In this document: positions 8,012 to 15,860 of the stretch, one piece after another
Position numbering within the stretch: the stretch's first letter is position 1
How the letters are laid out: each line of letters opens with the position of its first letter
Assembly (NCBI GenBank): GCA_038326325.1
Contig: JBBQJW010000001.1
Coordinates: forward strand, 62,001 to 126,000
Direction of reading: 5' to 3'
DNA length: 64,000 bases
Source of the DNA: UBA10324 sp038326325
GTDB lineage: Bacteria; Bacteroidota; Bacteroidia; Chitinophagales; UBA10324
Program-made: the position numbers and the translations under genes
The notes under the pieces: generated by a model
Told to the model about the DNA's origin: nothing
The model's database searches: none
Seen by the model: only the letters and a program-made list of their open reading frames with translations

Positions 8012-8722
8012 ATGCACGATCACCCGCATCACGAAGAACATTTTAAAAGTCCTGACATGGTTCGGGATATTGTTATCGGTATGGCAGATGGACTTACTGT
8101 TCCGTTTGCACTTGCCGCGGGATTGAGCGGTGCTGTTGATTCAAATCTAATTGTTATCACTGCAGGAGTTGCAGAAATTGTTGCAGGAAGTATTGCAATG
8201 GGATTAGGTGGTTACTTATCAGCAAAAACAGAGATTGATCACTATCACGCAGAATTGAAACGGGAATATTATGAAGTAGAAAAACTTCCTCATAAGGAAA
8301 AAGAAGAAGTTCAGGAAGTGCTTGAAACTTATGGCATCAGCGAAGCCACAAGAATAAAAGTTGCCGACGAACTTGCACTCGATAAAGACAAGTGGGTAGA
8401 TTTTATGATGAAATACGAATTAGGTTTAGATAAACCCGATGAACGACGCGCTCCGAAAAGCGCAGCTAATATCGCCATCTCATATATCGTTGGCGGATTC
8501 ATTCCACTCAGTGCGTATTTTTTTACTTCACATCCACAAGAAGGATTAATTTATTCTTCTATCATTACACTCTTCGCACTTTTAGTATTCGGATATTTTA
8601 AAAGTCGCGCCACAGGGCAATCTCCTTTATCAGGAGCATTGCGTACTGCTTTGATTGGTGCGCTGGCTGCCGGAGCAGCTTTCGGAATAGCAATGTTTAT
8701 CAATAGCAAAACAGGGATGTAA
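8012..8722 (+). CDS. VIT1/CCC1 family iron/manganese transporter
   Basis: This 236-residue membrane protein has a His-rich start (MHDHPHHEEH) and the VIT signature DIVIGMADGLTVPFALAAGL in its first transmembrane helix. It then has GSIAMGLGGYLSAKTE, a cytosolic helical metal-binding segment (about 75-145, rich in E/K) and three further membrane helices. Family members move Fe2+/Mn2+ out of the cytoplasm, mostly for detoxification or storage. The direction and metal here are inferred. It may be read through from accC or the repeat-flanked gene. Confidence 0.9.
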   Translation: MHDHPHHEEHFKSPDMVRDIVIGMADGLTVPFALAAGLSGAVDSNLIVITAGVAEIVAGSIAMGLGGYLSAKTEIDHYHAELKREYYEVEKLPHKEKEEVQEVLETYGISEATRIKVADELALDKDKWVDFMMKYELGLDKPDERRAPKSAANIAISYIVGGFIPLSAYFFTSHPQEGLIYSSIITLFALLVFGYFKSRATGQSPLSGALRTALIGALAAGAAFGIAMFINSKTGM

Positions 8723-8754
8723 TTTAATTTCTGGTAAAGAAATTAATTGTTCGG

Positions 8755-8785
8755 TTTGGTTCATTTACCAATAAGAATATATTTG
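8755..8785 (+). promoter_or_regulatory. Promoter of tRNA-Asn (TTTG-19 bp-TATATTTG)
   Basis: TTTG at 8755-8758 is followed after 19 bp by TATATTTG at 8778-8785, a full match to the Bacteroidota sigma-ABfr type promoter. The tRNA begins 30 bp further on. Confidence 0.75.
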
Positions 8786-8815
8786 CACTCCGATTTTAAA
8801 AATCGGAATCAACAC

Positions 8816-8889
8816 TCCTCCCTAGCTCAGTTGGTTAGAGCATCTGACTGTTAATCAGAGGGTCTCTGGTTCAAGTCCAGAGGGGGGAG
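8816..8889 (+). tRNA. tRNA-Asn (GTT)
   Basis: The cloverleaf folds cleanly. The acceptor TCCTCCC (8816-8822) pairs with GGGGGGA (8882-8888) with one G-U. The D stem is GCTC/GAGC. The anticodon stem TCTGA/TCAGA encloses CTGTTAA with anticodon GTT at 8850-8852, and the T arm is TCTGG-TTCAAGT-CCAGA. The discriminator is G8889; the CCA end is not encoded. Confidence 0.97.
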
Positions 8890-8896
8890 CAATGCA

Positions 8897-8934
8897 GAAA
8901 AGGGTTTCAACGATTAAAAGTTGAAACCCTTTTC
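8897..8934 (+). terminator. Terminator after tRNA-Asn
   Basis: A perfect 15-bp stem GAAAAGGGTTTCAAC / GTTGAAACCCTTTTC with an 8-base loop, followed by T-rich sequence, begins 7 bases after the tRNA. Confidence 0.9.
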
Positions 8935-8939
8935 TATTT

Positions 8940-9235
8940 AGTATACAATTAAAACAATTAAGGCGTTCATGAATGCTCGCATTTGCCAACAAAAATTGAA
9001 TACATTTTTTTTGCAATGACAGCGTGAGATAATGAGTAGGTGATACAGTTTAGTTGAATTCTCTTTGCACCTTACCCAAACCCTCTCTCAAGGGAAAGCC
9101 CGCCGGTTCTTTGTATTCAAAAAACCGAACCCCAAAAGTTTTTATTGAGTGCATCGCTTTCTTTTTCAGCTTGGATATATACATCCTGAAAAGTGTAACA
9201 CAACTCAGGAAATAACTTACATCGTTCACACATTT
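8940..9235. other. Gene-free spacer with repeat debris
   Basis: No open frame is supported. The spacer contains GCAATGACA (9014-9022), the complement of the TGTCATTGC word seen twice near 41349, a palindromic dispersed repeat (9090-9136) and one TGTAACA copy (9194). Confidence 0.6.
9090..9157. repeat. Dispersed palindromic repeat, copy 1
   Basis: A 47-bp segment (9090-9136) reading AAGGGAAAGCCCGCCGG then a CGGTT(C/T)TTTG...CAAAAAACCG dyad recurs in inverted orientation at 41117-41165 with one substitution and one extra base. The following TTTTTATTGAGTGCATCG (9138-9155) recurs in the same orientation after copy 2 (17 of 21 positions alike). Confidence 0.75.
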
Positions 9236-9961
9236 TTATATCTTCATTAAAAGAAGCATTGTTGCGCTCATCACAATCATTAGAACATCTTCAATTATTG
9301 TTACAGTGCTCATTGGTAAATTGAATACCGCACCGAGACAAGCGCATTGAATTTTTTGCTTCTTCACTACACTTTTAATTACACCAATACTGCTTATACT
9401 CATAACAATTATTGTCGCAGTGTTTGTAAAAATTGGATTGAATGAAATAAGATAAGAAGCTCCCAACGCCAACTCAATAAATGGATGAATGAAACCATAA
9501 GATTTTATTTTCAGCGCCACTATATCATACATGCTGTAACTTTCAGCAAACGCTTTCAGGTCAAGCATTTTGAAAAAAGAAAAAGTGAGAAAGAAACCTG
9601 CCATAAAGTTATTCATGAAGTGCATCCAATGAATTTCATTATTAATTCTTGCTGTTATGATTGCTATGCCGGTAATGAAAACAAAAATTATAAATAGGGG
9701 TTTATAAGTAGCCAACCAGCTTTTAGTTTGCTCCATAATCTCACTATGTTGAACTGCTGAAATTTGATAAATGCCTTTTATTCCTCCGATAGCTTCCTGC
9801 AATGTGTTCAATGAAATGTGTTTATCCATTTCAATTGTTGCGGTGCCATTGTCTTTTGAAACTACAACGGATGTAACATCCGGTAATGAAAGTAAATTGC
9901 TTTTTACTTTGGCTTCACAGCCGGAGCAAGTCATGCCCGCAAGTTGATAAGTATGTGTCAT
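9236..9961 (-). CDS. Heavy-metal-associated (HMA) domain protein with MauE/DoxX-like membrane domain
   Basis: The protein begins with a CopZ-type HMA domain (GMTCSGCEAKV near the N-terminus) of about 65 residues. About four to five membrane helices follow (FIIFVFITGIAIITA, FMAGFFLTFSFFKMLDL and others), with a late cysteine pair, CACLG, and a hydrophobic end. This architecture resembles HMA-MauE fusion proteins in Bacteroidota mercury/copper loci; the metal is not determinable from sequence. I chose the ATG at 9961 (MTHTYQL) because it directly precedes the HMA fold; an in-frame ATG at 9985 adds 8 residues. Its regulator probably is the next gene upstream. Confidence 0.8.
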   Translation of the reverse strand: MTHTYQLAGMTCSGCEAKVKSNLLSLPDVTSVVVSKDNGTATIEMDKHISLNTLQEAIGGIKGIYQISAVQHSEIMEQTKSWLATYKPLFIIFVFITGIAIITARINNEIHWMHFMNNFMAGFFLTFSFFKMLDLKAFAESYSMYDIVALKIKSYGFIHPFIELALGASYLISFNPIFTNTATIIVMSISSIGVIKSVVKKQKIQCACLGAVFNLPMSTVTIIEDVLMIVMSATMLLLMKI

Positions 9962-10042
9962 GGTCTGAAAATTTTTATGACACAAAATTCAATGAAGAGC
10001 AACTAATTACTGTGATACTATTTTGTATATGATTGGTAAGAT

Positions 10043-10603
10043 TTACAGTTTCTCAATGGGGTTTCTTTTTTTCTCTTTTAACCTTCGGAAATAGGATGGA
10101 GTAAACCCGGTTACTTTTTTAAACTGCTTACCGAGATATGACACGCTGCTGTAATTTAATTTATCGGCGATTTCACTTAATGAAAGTTCATTGTAAACGA
10201 TTAACTCTTTTACCTTTTCTACTTTCTGTGCAATGAAATATTTTTCAATCGTTGTGCCTTCCACTTCCGAAAATAGATTGCTCAAATAATTGTAGTCGTG
10301 ATGGAGTTTGTTGCTTATGTGCTTTGAAAGATTTGTTTTTAGTTGTTCATCTGAATAATGCACCAACTCAACAATGGAAGTTTTTATCTGCTCAATGATT
10401 CGGCTTTTCTTATCATCCATCAATTCAAAACCAAACGACGACAACACATTGTTGAGTTGGTTTTTCTTTTTTGAGTTTATTTCTTCTGTAATAAATACTT
10501 CACCTAATTCTACCGTTGTCGGATGCAAACCAAATTTGATAAGTTCGTCTTTCACAACCATTTTGCAACGGCTGCAAACCATATTTTTTATGTAGAGTTT
10601 CAA
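10043..10603 (-). CDS. AraC-family transcriptional regulator with N-terminal HMA-like metal-sensing domain
   Basis: The 186 residues combine an HMA-like N-terminus with a CSRC metal site (KNMVCSRCKMVV, residues 7-18) and a C-terminal AraC/XylS double helix-turn-helix (LSLSEIADKLNYSSVSYLG ... FKKVTGFTPSYFRRL). The sensor is far shorter than in classical AraC proteins. It is encoded just upstream of the HMA-membrane protein on the same strand, 57 bp from that gene's longest start, which strongly suggests a metal-responsive pair. The ligand could be copper, mercury or another soft metal. Calling it a metal sensor is an inference from the CxxC. Confidence 0.85.
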   Translation of the reverse strand: MKLYIKNMVCSRCKMVVKDELIKFGLHPTTVELGEVFITEEINSKKKNQLNNVLSSFGFELMDDKKSRIIEQIKTSIVELVHYSDEQLKTNLSKHISNKLHHDYNYLSNLFSEVEGTTIEKYFIAQKVEKVKELIVYNELSLSEIADKLNYSSVSYLGKQFKKVTGFTPSYFRRLKEKKRNPIEKL

Positions 10604-10716
10604 GATTTAGTAAATTAAAACTGAAGAAAATAATTCATTAGAAAAGAACCTTTTGCAAATTAGCATTGTAGAATGTGATATTGAAAAATTAGTTTTACAT
10701 CGTAAACCATTTAATT

Positions 10717-11442
10717 ATGAAAACAATACTTTCGATTATTTCAATATTGCTCGTGTCGAATTTCGCTTTTGCGCAAAACACATCTTTCGGCTTTGTTGAT
10801 GATAAGGTTCAAAATGTGATTCCTACCTGCAATGGTTCAGAGTCGTATAAAGTTCACCTCTTAAATTTAAAATCAGATTCACTCGCACTTGCATGGAAAG
10901 GAATTTACAATACCATAGATAGTTGCTGGCTAAATCAATTTAGTGTTTGTGATAATTACAATTGCTATCTCGACCTTCCTACTCAAACAAAGTATTTTAG
11001 TAAAATCGGAGTTGGAGATACTGCAAATATTAAATTCGGGAATGCAGGCTTTACCGGTTTTTCCGGACAACCAACTATAAAAATTTTAATCTGGGATGTT
11101 GATGCGGCACAAAGCATTGACACCATTACCTATAATGTTACAATTGACTGTAACGGTGCTCCTCAGTGTAATGCTTTGTTGTCTGTTGGTGCTGAAATAA
11201 AAAATGCTTTTTCATTTTCTGTATATCCGAATCCTGCTTCTGATAAATTAATTATTGATTGCAATGGAATGAAAGCAACACAAATAATTATTATGAACCT
11301 GGAAGGAAAAAAAATAGTATCAGTTCCAGCTTATTCTGAAATCAATCAACTAAATATTAAATGGTTGGAAAATGGAATTTATTTTTTACAAGTGTTAAAT
11401 GGAAATAATCTGGTTACGGTAAAAAGATTTGTAAAATTTTGA
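10717..11442 (+). CDS. Secreted protein with T9SS type A sorting domain
   Basis: This 241-residue protein has a signal peptide (MKTILSIISILLVSNFAFAQ), a mid-region with several cysteines (CNGSESYKV, CWLNQFSVC, CNYN) and a C-terminal sorting domain starting FSVYPNPASDKLIIDC and ending ENGIYFLQVLNGNN...KRFVKF. The CTD is the T9SS export signal, removed by the sortase-like PorU. I do not recognise the passenger; its small Cys-bearing beta-rich appearance suggests an extracellular binding module. It stands alone between unrelated neighbours. Confidence 0.85.
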   Translation: MKTILSIISILLVSNFAFAQNTSFGFVDDKVQNVIPTCNGSESYKVHLLNLKSDSLALAWKGIYNTIDSCWLNQFSVCDNYNCYLDLPTQTKYFSKIGVGDTANIKFGNAGFTGFSGQPTIKILIWDVDAAQSIDTITYNVTIDCNGAPQCNALLSVGAEIKNAFSFSVYPNPASDKLIIDCNGMKATQIIIMNLEGKKIVSVPAYSEINQLNIKWLENGIYFLQVLNGNNLVTVKRFVKF

Positions 11443-11819
11443 TTACAGAAATAATGAAATAAATTATAATTCTTAATATCAAATTGAATAAAAAATATTC
11501 CGGTACTGAGAAAATCTGGAGCTGAAATATTCATCTCATAATAACCTTTAGATTGTTGTCCGGGATGTAACTCCTTAATTCGTTCGCCCATTTGATTAAT
11601 TAAACTCACAGTAATGATTCCTGATTTGGGAATGAAATATTTCAAGCGACAATAATCTAAAGCGGGATTTGGTGTAACAGTAAGTTTAATTGATGGAATA
11701 ATTTTTTGACTCTGAATTCCCTTCGGGTCAACCACAAAAACCCTTCCCACCATCTTATCATGAGCATGAAGCTCACAGACATAATGATAAACGCCACCGA
11801 TATCCGGAACCCATATTCA
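11443..11819 (-). pseudogene. Remnant of a cupredoxin-like T9SS cargo gene
   Basis: On the minus strand the frame from about 11819 reads IWVPDIGGVYHYVCELHAHD and then KMVGRVFVV. The C-x2-H-x4-M pattern is the C-terminal copper loop of plastocyanin-like cupredoxins. It is followed by a type A sorting domain (LTVTPNPALDYCRLKYFIP ... GIFFIQFDI). A stop lies immediately upstream of this segment at about 11820, and no start or signal peptide exists. The 3' end runs into the convergent neighbour, so the gene is truncated at the 5' end and perhaps at both ends. Confidence 0.6.
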
Positions 11820-11820
11820 C

Positions 11821-11955
11821 TATTACAAGAGTTGGTTATTGGTTCAATATTGTCTTGACATTAAAAAAATAAACAACGAGCAATTAGTACTCGACACAAC
11901 AACAGATCAAACTGTTACATCTCAAATGATTGACTGGTTTGCTGAAAACAAGTAG
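11821..11955 (+). pseudogene. 3' fragment of an unidentified plus-strand gene
   Basis: From about 11821 the plus strand encodes 44 residues beginning YYKSWLLVQYCLDIKKINNE and ending with SQMIDWFAENK and a stop at 11955. Its composition looks like real protein, but there is no start. It abuts the cupredoxin remnant head to head, as the TPR and CTD remnants do at about 1500. The parent family was not recognised. Confidence 0.4.
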
Positions 11956-12025
11956 TTGAATTTGAAATCTGAAATATTTATTGCTTAATTATCTGACTGT
12001 TACAGACTCTCAATTAAAAAATATT

Positions 12026-12038
12026 GGGGAAATTCCCC
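12026..12038. promoter_or_regulatory. Perfect 13-bp palindrome upstream of comM
   Basis: GGGGAAATTCCCC lies 46 bp before the ATG of the yifB/comM gene, in an otherwise AT-rich leader. It could be an operator or a small hairpin; nothing else supports a specific regulator. Confidence 0.3.
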
Positions 12039-12083
12039 TTGTTATTTGTAATTTGCTAATCATCCGTTTACATTTATTGCATT

Positions 12084-13625
12084 ATGCTGGTAAAAACTTA
12101 TGGCTCTGCTGTGTTAGGTATTGATGCGCAAACAATCACCATCGAAACTTATTATGGTAGTGGCGATTTAAAATATGTGGTGGTTGGATTGGCTGATGGT
12201 GCTGTGAAAGAAAGTTTGTTTCGCATTGAAGCTGCTTTTAAAACATGCGGACTGAAAATGCCGCGTCAGCGTATGGTGGTCAATCTCGCTCCAGCTGATT
12301 TGCGCAAAGAAGGTTCAGCTTACGATCTGCCGATGGCAATCGGAATTCTCGGTGTATCAGAACAAATCAATCTCGATTTACTTGACAAGTATATTATAAT
12401 GGGAGAGCTCTCGCTTGATGGAAGTTTACGCCCGATCAAAGGTGCATTGCCAATTTCCATTCAAGCGCGCAAGGAAGGTTACAAAGGATTCATTCTTCCG
12501 AAAGAAAACGCACGCGAGGCGGCCATCGTTGGCAACATTGATGTTTACGGAATGGAGCACATCAATGAAGTAATTGAATTCTTGAATGGAGATAGCAAAC
12601 CCGAACCTGTATTTGTTGATACGAGAAAAGAATTCGCCAAGTCGCAACACAGTACCGATTTTGATTTCTCTGATGTAAAGGGGCAGGAAAATATTAAACG
12701 CGCTTTGGAAATCGCTGCGGCTGGCGGTCATAATGTAATTCTCATTGGTCCTCCGGGTGCGGGTAAAACCATGCTCGCAAAAAGATTACCCACTATTCTT
12801 CCTCCACTCACTTTGCATGAAGCATTAGAGACGACAAAAATTCACAGCGTTGCTGGTAAACTTCCTGCTGAAACCTCATTGGTTTCGATGCGACCATTTC
12901 GATCTCCACATCATACCATCAGCGATGTTGCATTGGTTGGTGGTGGAAATAATCCGCAGCCGGGAGAAATTTCTCTCGCGCACAATGGAGTTTTATTTTT
13001 GGATGAGTTGCCTGAATTCAAACGCACAGTGCTTGAAGTGTTACGGCAACCGATGGAAGAAAGAAGGGTGACTATTTCGCGCGCGAAATTTTCGGTCGAC
13101 TACCCATCGAGTTTTCAATTGGTAGCTTCGATGAATCCGTGTCCGTGCGGATATTATAATCATCCTGAAAAAGAATGCGTGTGCGCACCGGGTGTGGTGC
13201 AGAAATATCTGAATAAAATTTCCGGTCCCCTGCTCGACCGGATTGATTTGCATGTGGAGGTGACACCTGTTCCATTCAGCGAACTTTCATCCAAATCAGT
13301 TTCGGAAAAAAGTGATGCGATAAGAATGCGAGTTGAAAAGGCGAGAGAGATACAGTCTGAACGATACAAGAATGAAAAACAAATTCACAGCAACGCACAA
13401 ATGGAAAGCAAGCAGGTGCGCGAAATATGTAAACTCACGACTGCGGGAGAAACCCTTTTGAAAACCGCGATGGAAAGATTGAATCTCTCCGCGCGCGCAT
13501 ACGACAGAATATTAAAAGTCGCTCGCACCATAGCCGACCTTGCTGCAAGCGATGATATAAAAACAGAACATCTTGCTGAAGCTATTCACTATAGAAGTCT
13601 CGATAAAGAAAACTGGGCAGGGTAG
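12084..13625 (+). CDS. comM: YifB/ComM family Mg-chelatase-like AAA+ ATPase
   Basis: This protein has 513 residues. An N-terminal ChlI-like/Lon-like fold (VKTYGSAVLGIDAQTITIE, VNLAPADLRKEGSAYDLPMA) precedes the AAA+ core, with Walker A GPPGAGKTMLAKRL near residue 222 and Walker B GVLFLDELPEF. A cysteine-bearing MNPCPCGYY...CVC segment and a C-terminal helical domain (LSARAYDRILKVARTIADL) follow. In naturally competent bacteria ComM is a hexameric helicase that extends recombination of incoming DNA; homologues exist in many non-competent species. Its presence here is of interest beside the iterated TGTAACA word, but does not prove competence. Confidence 0.93.
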   Translation: MLVKTYGSAVLGIDAQTITIETYYGSGDLKYVVVGLADGAVKESLFRIEAAFKTCGLKMPRQRMVVNLAPADLRKEGSAYDLPMAIGILGVSEQINLDLLDKYIIMGELSLDGSLRPIKGALPISIQARKEGYKGFILPKENAREAAIVGNIDVYGMEHINEVIEFLNGDSKPEPVFVDTRKEFAKSQHSTDFDFSDVKGQENIKRALEIAAAGGHNVILIGPPGAGKTMLAKRLPTILPPLTLHEALETTKIHSVAGKLPAETSLVSMRPFRSPHHTISDVALVGGGNNPQPGEISLAHNGVLFLDELPEFKRTVLEVLRQPMEERRVTISRAKFSVDYPSSFQLVASMNPCPCGYYNHPEKECVCAPGVVQKYLNKISGPLLDRIDLHVEVTPVPFSELSSKSVSEKSDAIRMRVEKAREIQSERYKNEKQIHSNAQMESKQVREICKLTTAGETLLKTAMERLNLSARAYDRILKVARTIADLAASDDIKTEHLAEAIHYRSLDKENWAG

Positions 13626-13702
13626 TTTTTAATACTGATTTTTTCGAGAATGAAAATTCTTTTAAAAAAATGAATAATTTAGTACCTGAATAATTCAAAA
13701 GA

Positions 13703-14134
13703 ATGAAATTAAAATTTGCGGGCTTACTCCTTTTAGTATTTATGGTTTTATTTTCTTGTCAAAAAAAAGGTTCTATTGGTTATGATGAAGTTTATGGAAG
13801 TTGGAATTGGATTGAATCAGATGGTGGTGAATCATTTCACATTCTAACTCCTCTTTCAGAAGGGATAAATATCACCATCGTTTACAATCAGAATGGATTG
13901 TTTGAAAAATATATTGATAATGAAAAGGTGACTTCTTTAAATTATTATTTTGAAAAAGGAACATCAATTTCTACATACAACCAGACCACATTGATTACCT
14001 ATAAAAATAGAATAAATACCAAGCATAGAACGAGAGAACTTGTTTCAAATTCGTATAAAGTTAGTGGTGATACATTATTTCTTTATGATGAATGTTTTGA
14101 TTGCTTTAGGTCAATTTATTTAAAGAGGAAATAA
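13703..14134 (+). CDS. Small predicted lipoprotein, unknown function
   Basis: The 143 residues start with a lipoprotein signal (MKLKFAGLLLLVFMVLFSC), the Cys being the acylation site. The body has a lipocalin-like feel: YGSWNWIESDGG at the N-terminus, then alternating beta-type segments and a final VSGDTLFLYDECFDCFRSIYL. Short Bacteroidota lipoproteins of this layout are common and mostly uncharacterised. A 15-bp gap separates it from the next gene. The role is unknown. Confidence 0.75.
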   Translation: MKLKFAGLLLLVFMVLFSCQKKGSIGYDEVYGSWNWIESDGGESFHILTPLSEGINITIVYNQNGLFEKYIDNEKVTSLNYYFEKGTSISTYNQTTLITYKNRINTKHRTRELVSNSYKVSGDTLFLYDECFDCFRSIYLKRK

Positions 14135-14149
14135 ATATTTTATTTCTTC

Positions 14150-15052
14150 TTGAAGACAATTCTCATCACAGGCGCTTCGGGTTTAATTGGTAAACGACTT
14201 ACTGAAATTTTATTACATAAAGGTTTTATTGTTCGGCACCTCTCGCGCAAAAAAGGTGACGGTACTATTCCGACTTTTATATGGAATGTTGAGAAAAAAG
14301 AAATTGATATGGCTGCTTTTGAAAACGCAGATGCAATCATTCATCTCGCAGGAATAAATCTTTCTGAGCGGCGATGGACAATCGGTTTCAAAAAAAAGAT
14401 TTACGACAGTCGCATTGAAGGAAGCAAATTAATTGTAGAAGCACTGCGCCTCACACCTAATAAAATAAAAGTGATTGTCAGCGTTTCGGGAATAAATTAT
14501 TATGCTGAAGAAAAAGGAAAACCGCTCACCGAAGATTCAAAGCCGGCAAATGATTTTCTCGGGAAGGTTTGCGTTGACTGGGAAAATGAAATAAGAAAAG
14601 CAGAGGAAATAAATATCAGAACAGTTCAACTGCGAACAGGAATTGTTTTGGCTGAAAATGGCGGAGCGATGAAGGAACTAATTAAACAATTGAAGTTGAG
14701 AATCAAACCCATCTTTCTTCCCGGCAGCCAGATTTATAGCTGGGTTCATTTGGATGATGTGTGTAACAGTTACATCCACGCCATTAAAAATGAAACCATG
14801 AACGGCGCCTACAATGTTGTTGCACCAAATCCTGTTTCATACAACACATTGATAAATGAAATTGCAAAATTCTCCAAACGAAAAAGTATTCCTGCTCCAG
14901 TGATGAAGTGGATGATAAAAATTATTGTGGGTGAGTTTGGTGTAACACTTTTCCAAAGCATGAATTGCTCATGTGAAAAAATTAAAGCAATAGGATTTCA
15001 GTTTCAATTTCCGGAATTGAATGATGCGATGAAAGATATTTTTAAGAAGTAA
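14150..15052 (+). CDS. TIGR01777-family NAD(P)-dependent epimerase (SDR, YfcH-like)
   Basis: This 300-residue protein has an apparent TTG start. The Rossmann motif TGASGLIGKRL opens the sequence, IIHLAGINLSERRW follows, and the family-typical C-terminal DUF1731-like segment lies at KSIPAPVMKWMIKIIVGEFG. The active-site Tyr/Lys is less obvious than in classical SDRs (GINYYAEEKGKP). YfcH/SDR39U1 homologues are widespread, and their substrate is unknown. No partner function is suggested by the neighbours. Confidence 0.88.
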   Translation: MKTILITGASGLIGKRLTEILLHKGFIVRHLSRKKGDGTIPTFIWNVEKKEIDMAAFENADAIIHLAGINLSERRWTIGFKKKIYDSRIEGSKLIVEALRLTPNKIKVIVSVSGINYYAEEKGKPLTEDSKPANDFLGKVCVDWENEIRKAEEINIRTVQLRTGIVLAENGGAMKELIKQLKLRIKPIFLPGSQIYSWVHLDDVCNSYIHAIKNETMNGAYNVVAPNPVSYNTLINEIAKFSKRKSIPAPVMKWMIKIIVGEFGVTLFQSMNCSCEKIKAIGFQFQFPELNDAMKDIFKK

Positions 15053-15086
15053 AATCAAATTCTAAAACAAAAACAATCATCTCAAA

Positions 15087-15860
15087 ATGAGCAGTTATTT
15101 TCGCCGTATGCGAAAACTCAGTTTGCTGTTTTGCTTGCTCTCCTTCCATTCGTTCGCGCAAAAAACCACGAACATTAAAGACACAGTTGTGAATGCGCGA
15201 ATCATCAGTGTGGCTTACAACTACGAGATTCCGGCGGCGGATATGGCGAAGCGATTCGGCAATGGTTCAATGCTCGAAGGAAATTTTCTTTTCAAGTTCG
15301 GGAAGAACTGGTTGATTGGCGCGACAGGAAGTTTTTTATACAGCGCCAACATTCGCGAAGACACCATTCTCGACGCGCTGAAAACCGCTTCGGGAAATTT
15401 TATTAACAACAGCGGCATTTATTCTTCCATCGTATTGAACGAAAGAGGTTATGTGTTACAGGGTAAATTCGGGAAAATTTTTCCGGCTTTTCATAGCAAT
15501 CCGAACTCGGGAATTATGGCTGTAGTAGGTGCGGGATTCATACAGCACAAAATAAAAATTCAGGAAATCGGTAACGACCTTCCGCAATTCGCGGGCGCAT
15601 ATACTAAGGGTTACGACCGGCTCACGAATGGTTTCTGCACGAGTCAGTTTATTGGTTACGCGCATTTCGACCCGCATAAACTCTGGAATTTTTATACCGG
15701 CATTGATGTAACAGAGGGCTTCACAAAAAATCGTCGCGATTGGAATTTTGATTCCCACGCACGCGATGATTCGCAGCGATTGGATATTTTAATCGGATTT
15801 AAAGTGGCGTGGTTTCTCCCGTTGTACGGTCACAGTTATCAGGAATTTTATACGCATTGA
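15087..15860 (+). CDS. Secreted/outer-membrane protein of unknown function upstream of waaA
   Basis: This 257-residue protein has a signal peptide reaching the SFAQ cleavage site (LSLLFCLLSFHSFAQ). The upstream MSSYFRR may be extra, since a second ATG at 15108 gives a tighter signal. The rest is rich in aromatic-ended beta strands (FLFKFGKNWLIGATGSFLY, GIMAVVGAGFIQHKIKI, NFYTGIDVTEGFTKNRR) and suggests a small beta-barrel. Its stop overlaps the waaA start (TGATG), so it is translationally coupled to LPS synthesis. I do not recognise a named family. Confidence 0.75.
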   Translation: MSSYFRRMRKLSLLFCLLSFHSFAQKTTNIKDTVVNARIISVAYNYEIPAADMAKRFGNGSMLEGNFLFKFGKNWLIGATGSFLYSANIREDTILDALKTASGNFINNSGIYSSIVLNERGYVLQGKFGKIFPAFHSNPNSGIMAVVGAGFIQHKIKIQEIGNDLPQFAGAYTKGYDRLTNGFCTSQFIGYAHFDPHKLWNFYTGIDVTEGFTKNRRDWNFDSHARDDSQRLDILIGFKVAWFLPLYGHSYQEFYTH

